From NCBI GenBank assembly GCA_963978895.1, contig OZ022242.1, positions 14,746,570 to 14,810,569 on the forward strand: 64,000 nt of DNA. The letters are read 5' to 3'. The translations under genes were made by a program, and so were the position numbers. The notes below the pieces were generated by a model, which had not been told where the DNA came from, searched no databases, and saw only the letters and a list, made by a program, of their open reading frames with translations. This stretch comes from Erpobdella octoculata (taxonomy: Eukaryota; Annelida; Clitellata; Hirudinida; Erpobdellidae). Below, piece by piece: positions 34,441 to 64,000 of the stretch. The first letter of the stretch is position 1. Each line of letters begins with the position of its first letter.

Positions 34441-34523
34441 ATGATGATGATAATGCCAACGAAGACGACGACGATGGCATCTGATGATGTCATCGGTTGT
34501 AAAAGTGCTGACGTCACTGGTCA

Positions 34524-60021
<25,498 letters not shown>

Positions 60022-60241
60022 GTCTTTTAAAAGATGCCCAGGTTCGTTATACAACAGCAAGGCTTTGCGATTTGACGACAACGCAGTCTTTTGCAGAATT
60101 CACAGCGATTTTCTGATAATAAATTATTAATTATTATTCTAATTCTAATTCTACAAAAATATATCTAACTAAGTCTCCTAAATTTTAACGGAGCGATAAA
60201 CGAGAAGCAGGTATAAAGGAGCTCTCAATGCGAGCGAGTCT

Positions 60242-60254
60242 ATGCTTTATAAAT
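60242..60254 (-). promoter_or_regulatory. TATA-like element upstream of the MXD-like gene
   Basis: On the minus strand the sequence CTATTTATAAAGC lies about 220 nt upstream of the first ATG. It could place a start site near 60215. The surrounding DNA is AT-rich, so chance occurrence is likely enough to keep confidence low. Confidence 0.2.
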
Positions 60255-60259
60255 AGATC

Positions 60260-61841
60260 TGCTTATGTCACTGAATATGCATGAGCCCTTACAACATACA
60301 GTGCGTGCCATACTTGTGTGGCTGCTGTATACAATAGGTGTACGTACAGTTTACATAGATTTTTTTTCTCCGAAATTCTATTTTTATATTTTAGTTTATA
60401 AACATGTTTAGTGAATATATTTAATTAGACTGTTTTTGTATTACGACATAGACATGTGGTTGATAGTTACAAATTTATTTAAGGCACATGTTGCATAAAG
60501 TGTTTTTTATTAGAGACTTGCTAGCTTCTACCAAATATTAAATCCTACTTCTCACCAATATTCCTTAAAACCGCTAAAATAAAATCAATTGGGACTTATT
60601 GAAAAACTATAAATTAATCGATTTTGATAATAATTATTTTCGAAATATTTTATATAAGTTTTCTTTATCATTGCTTTAATTTACATTCACGACAAATGTC
60701 GACAAACAAGCTATTACAAGATTGCTAGCGAAAAAATGTATTTGATTAATTTCAGCATATCTTTATTTAGTGCTTAATATGGAAGTTTTTACAATGATGA
60801 GAAAATGATTTTGACTAGCATGGTCATTTTTTACATAGACTTTACATGGTGAAAACAAGGATATGCAAGTTTGATCACTGTTTAGTTCTAAAAATATAAG
60901 TTACTGCAAAATCTCGCCCCTTAATCTTGCTCAACTTTCTGGAGCTGTCTCAAAGTAAAAATAAATTATATTTTGTAGAAATTCGATGCAAAGAACTGTT
61001 CAAATTCGTGTACAATTTAATATCTTTGGTTACCTTTATCCTTTTCGAATGTAAACACGCCGAAAATAGGTGGCAGGTCCACGAGTAATTGGTTTTTTGG
61101 TTTATAATTTTTAAAGGTTTCGCGGAAGATTGATATTTTGAATTTCTTCTTTAATATTTGCTTTAAACAGCAAACTATTTATATTTACGACGCTTTATAT
61201 CAATACGTCTCATATGAAATATGGTCTTTGCACTGTAGTGTGGTACCGAGCCAAATAACTAAATAACCATAATTTTAGTAGCGCAAGACAAATAGCTGAT
61301 ATATAAAACCCATTGTAGCTATGACTTGGGATGCTAAAAAGTTTTGAATAAGCTATAAGTCACGAATGTATTGCAGTTCAATAATAATAATATTATCATT
61401 GATATAACTTTACAAATACAGTAACCGAGTAAAGTTCTCGCTGGCAAACGATTATTTCCAGTGATAAGAAATATCAAGGATCACAACTTTGTATGACACC
61501 GTACCTCTGTATCGGTCTACAGAATTTCAGATGAATCAGAAAGTTAATGGAATTTGACGAGTTATATTTAATGAGAATGAAATATACAGCGTACTGGGTA
61601 CTTAAAGCTTATTCTAAGCAATATGCAGTTTCTTGGCTGCCAATAGGAATAAAAACAACTGCAGAGGTTTATTTCAAGGGCCTTATAAAATAGGCATTCT
61701 TTTTTGGCCGGGCGCGATTTGTTGTAGTTTGAGTTATTTTTCTGAAGTTTCGTATTCACTACAAAACCAATTTTACTTGAAAAACAGTCTGAACACATTC
61801 TAGGTCTATGAATACGACATAATCGAGTTGTCTCGAAACAT
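60260..61841. other. 5' flank of the MXD-like gene, no gene recognised
   Basis: AT-rich unique DNA. I saw no open frame with family features and no repeat array longer than a few units. Confidence 0.5.
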
Positions 61842-63103
61842 CTATATATATATAAAAGAACATGTCCTGACTGACTGATAATCAACGCCGAGCTCAAACG
61901 CCTCATCCTAGGATCGTGAAATTGGAACTTATATTACTTTTATTGCGTAAGCATCCACAAGTAGGATTTTTGAAAATTTTGCTCCTGAGGGGAAAAAACT
62001 GGAAAACAAACTTTTTTTAAAACAGTGTATATCTCGAAAACCAAAAATGAAGAGATTTTGAAATTTGGTATATGGATTCTTCTTGAAAAATAAAAAGTCA
62101 CGTGTTTTACCATTTTTTGAAAATTCGGTTTTCCGGACCTCAAATGTGGGTTGGAAAATTGGATTATTTGGTTTTTAAAGTAGCTGCTACTCAAAAAGTG
62201 TGAATGCTACAGGAGTAAAAATTAGTATTTAGTTTCTACTCCAAAAATAATAAAATACGTGTTTTAGCATTTTTTGAAAATTTGGTTTCCAGGACCTCAA
62301 ATGTGGGGTGGAAAATAAGGTTATTTGGTTTTTAATGTTACTGCTACTCGGAAACTGTAGATGCTACAGGAGTAAAAATTAGTATTTGGTTTCTACTCCA
62401 GAAATAATTATATACGTGTTTTACCATTTTTTAAAAATTTGGTTTCCAGGACTTCAAATATGGGGTGGAAAATAGGGTTACTTGGTTTTTAAAGTTACTG
62501 CTACTCAAAAACTGTAAATGCTGCAAAAGTAAAATTAGTATATAGTTTCTACTCTAAAAATAATGATATACGTGTTTCACCATTTTTTGAAAATTTGGTT
62601 TTCATGACTTCAAATGTGAAGTGGAAAAAGAGTTATTTGATTTTAAAATAACTGCTACTCAAAAACTGTAAGTGCTACAGATGTGAAAATTAGTATTTTG
62701 AGGTTTTGTGCCGGTTAAAAGTAGATGAGTTCAGTTTATCACCGGACGGACGGGCCAAGCCGTTATTTTAGGGTCTTCATACGGCCCTGCCCAAACCTTA
62801 AATCAAGGTGGGACGGGCCGAGATTTTTAACCAAGTATATAAACATTTTAGAGATTTTAGGGTGTTGAGACGGGCCGAAGTTTTTCATCAAGTATATAGA
62901 ACTTCTAGGCCTGTAAAAACGGGACGGGCCCATATTAGACGGGCCGTGCCGGGCCAGGAATTTCGGTTTTCGAAACGGGCTGGGCCAAGTTGTCGACGGG
63001 CCGAGCCGAGACCTAAAAAATTGATCCGTGCAGTACTCTACTATGTATGCACGGTTCAAATTCTCTAATTTCATGCGAGCGAAGCCGCTACGGGCACTGC
63101 TAG
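61842..63103 (+). mobile_element. second Helitron-like family, long copy
   Basis: Starts TCTATATATATATAAAAGAA, then CATGTCCTGACTGACTGATA, and ends GCGAAGCCGCTACGGGCACT plus GCTAG, with A before and T after. The 5' TC, 3' CTAG and a GC-rich subterminal segment fit Helitron/Helentron-type ends. Internally it holds four repeats of about 155 bp (62095-62700) and GACGGGCCGAG-rich DNA (62745-63005). No helicase or Rep domain. Confidence 0.55.
62095..62700 (+). repeat. 155-bp tandem repeat, four diverged units
   Basis: Each unit contains ACTGCTACTCAAAAACTGTA, TAGTTTCTACTCCAAAAATA and TTTTTTGAAAATTTGGTTTC; starts of the first block are near 62187, 62342, 62501 and 62653. Confidence 0.85.
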
Positions 63104-63297
63104 TTTAGTATAAAAACATATATTTTGTAGTAATTTATAACCCAACTATGCCAATGTTGGCCTACTTTGAATACCTTTCCAGTGACGTATGTCTACACAG
63201 GAGAAGTACATAGTTTTTAACATACGGTAATAAAATTAGATGTAATGTAATTGAAATATTTATAGCTTCTTCTAACAGCGAAAGCCATCACGGAAAC

Positions 63298-63354
63298 GCC
63301 ATCAGGATTCGAACCACCGACTTTCAGGTTTTACCGCTTTACCACCAGCGCCCG
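63298..63354 (-). mobile_element. tRNA-derived SINE head
   Basis: On the minus strand TGGTAAAGCGG is a perfect A box and GGTTCGAATCC a perfect B box, but only 29 nt separate their starts, too close for a normal tRNA. The 63360-64000 remainder shows no gene. Confidence 0.6.
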
Positions 63355-64000
63355 GTAATTATATTTTTTATCGAAGGAACGCTCAGTGCTGCGTAGAAAA
63401 ACATTTACATTTATTCAATTGACATTTTTGACGATAAATACTATTTACTATGCTGAAATGATAAAGAGATGGTGAATAAATTGAGAGTTGAATGTTTGGT
63501 TGCACCAACTACGATAAAGTAAACAAGCTCTTTCGTAAGGAGACAAGTGACAGAGCAGCTGTAACGGAGGAGATTGTTTTTGTTAATTAAAACATTGTTG
63601 CCGATGGAGTTATTTTTTCAAGCCGTAAAGTTTTACAATGTGACACTGTGACATCTATTCATTGATTGAAATCGTTAACAAATATTGCTAAAAGATTGCT
63701 GTCACTAATCAATTTGTTCAAAATCGTTAATCTTTTGTTTCTCCATCCCGCACCCCTTCGCTCCTTTCTGTCACGCTCAACCTTTCTTTCCATCACGTTT
63801 TACATTCCATCTTCTTCTCTTCCACGCATTCTGTGCAACAATCAACAGCAAAGCAAACTCCAACTCTTTTGAACTCATTGAAGACAGTGATCGACGTAAG
63901 TAGAAGCACTAGATGAATAAAGGAATTGAATTTCATGAAGGTGATGTCGACGATGATAGAGGTATGAATTAATGTCAATGCAAGGGATTTAGTATTGTTA

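Overview
This window looks like AT-rich, repeat-dense genomic DNA from a non-vertebrate animal. It has spliced genes with GT-AG introns, LINE-mobilised SINEs with poly(A) tails and target-site duplications, hAT, Helitron-like and pogo-type transposon remains, and very long microsatellites. A degenerate block of CCCTAA (TTAGGG-type) repeats argues against an arthropod with TTAGG telomeres. The phylum cannot be fixed from this sequence alone. No bacterial-style gene organisation is present.

Two host genes can be reconstructed, and both are missed by simple ORF calling because their exons are short. (1) On the + strand, 9404-17881, a four-exon gene encodes a 137-residue calmodulin/troponin-C-like protein with four canonical EF-hand loops. 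Its last intron (about 7.6 kb) is a transposon trap. (2) On the - strand, 60021-34524, a six-exon gene of about 25.5 kb encodes a 292-residue MXD/MAD-family bHLH-zipper repressor. It has an N-terminal Sin3-interaction helix, a class B E-box basic region, an unusually long loop, a leucine zipper and an acidic/serine C-terminus. Intron phases agree at every junction.

Region by region: 1-9400 holds AT-rich DNA, a local duplication, a foldback Helitron-like repeat with 18-bp GC-rich arrays (3029-4169), a 0.5-kb ACAT array, a degraded pogo-type transposase tail (about 6340-6790) and small MITEs. 9404-17881 is the EF-hand gene; its third intron carries a hairpin MITE, two tandem SINEs, a tRNA-like repeat split by a 1.34-kb hAT, a pure (GTGA)190 array, and a four-level nest (SINE in hAT in hAT in MITE). 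18135-25258 is a transposon graveyard: a LINE tail with a 24-bp minisatellite, an element with 62-bp inverted ends and a hammerhead-ribozyme-like motif, a Helitron-like insertion with an empty-site paralogue in the window and a hAT nested inside it, and the CCCTAA block. 25.3-34.5 kb is mostly microsatellites. 34.5-60.0 kb is the MXD-like gene, with introns full of minisatellites. 60-64 kb holds its 5' flank, a second and larger copy of the Helitron-like family first seen at 23.5 kb, and a tRNA-like SINE head.

The most unusual signals are the MXD-like gene with its 30-nt basic-region exon and long loop, the hammerhead-like motif, and the stratified nested insertions, whose order can be read from target-site duplications and an empty site.
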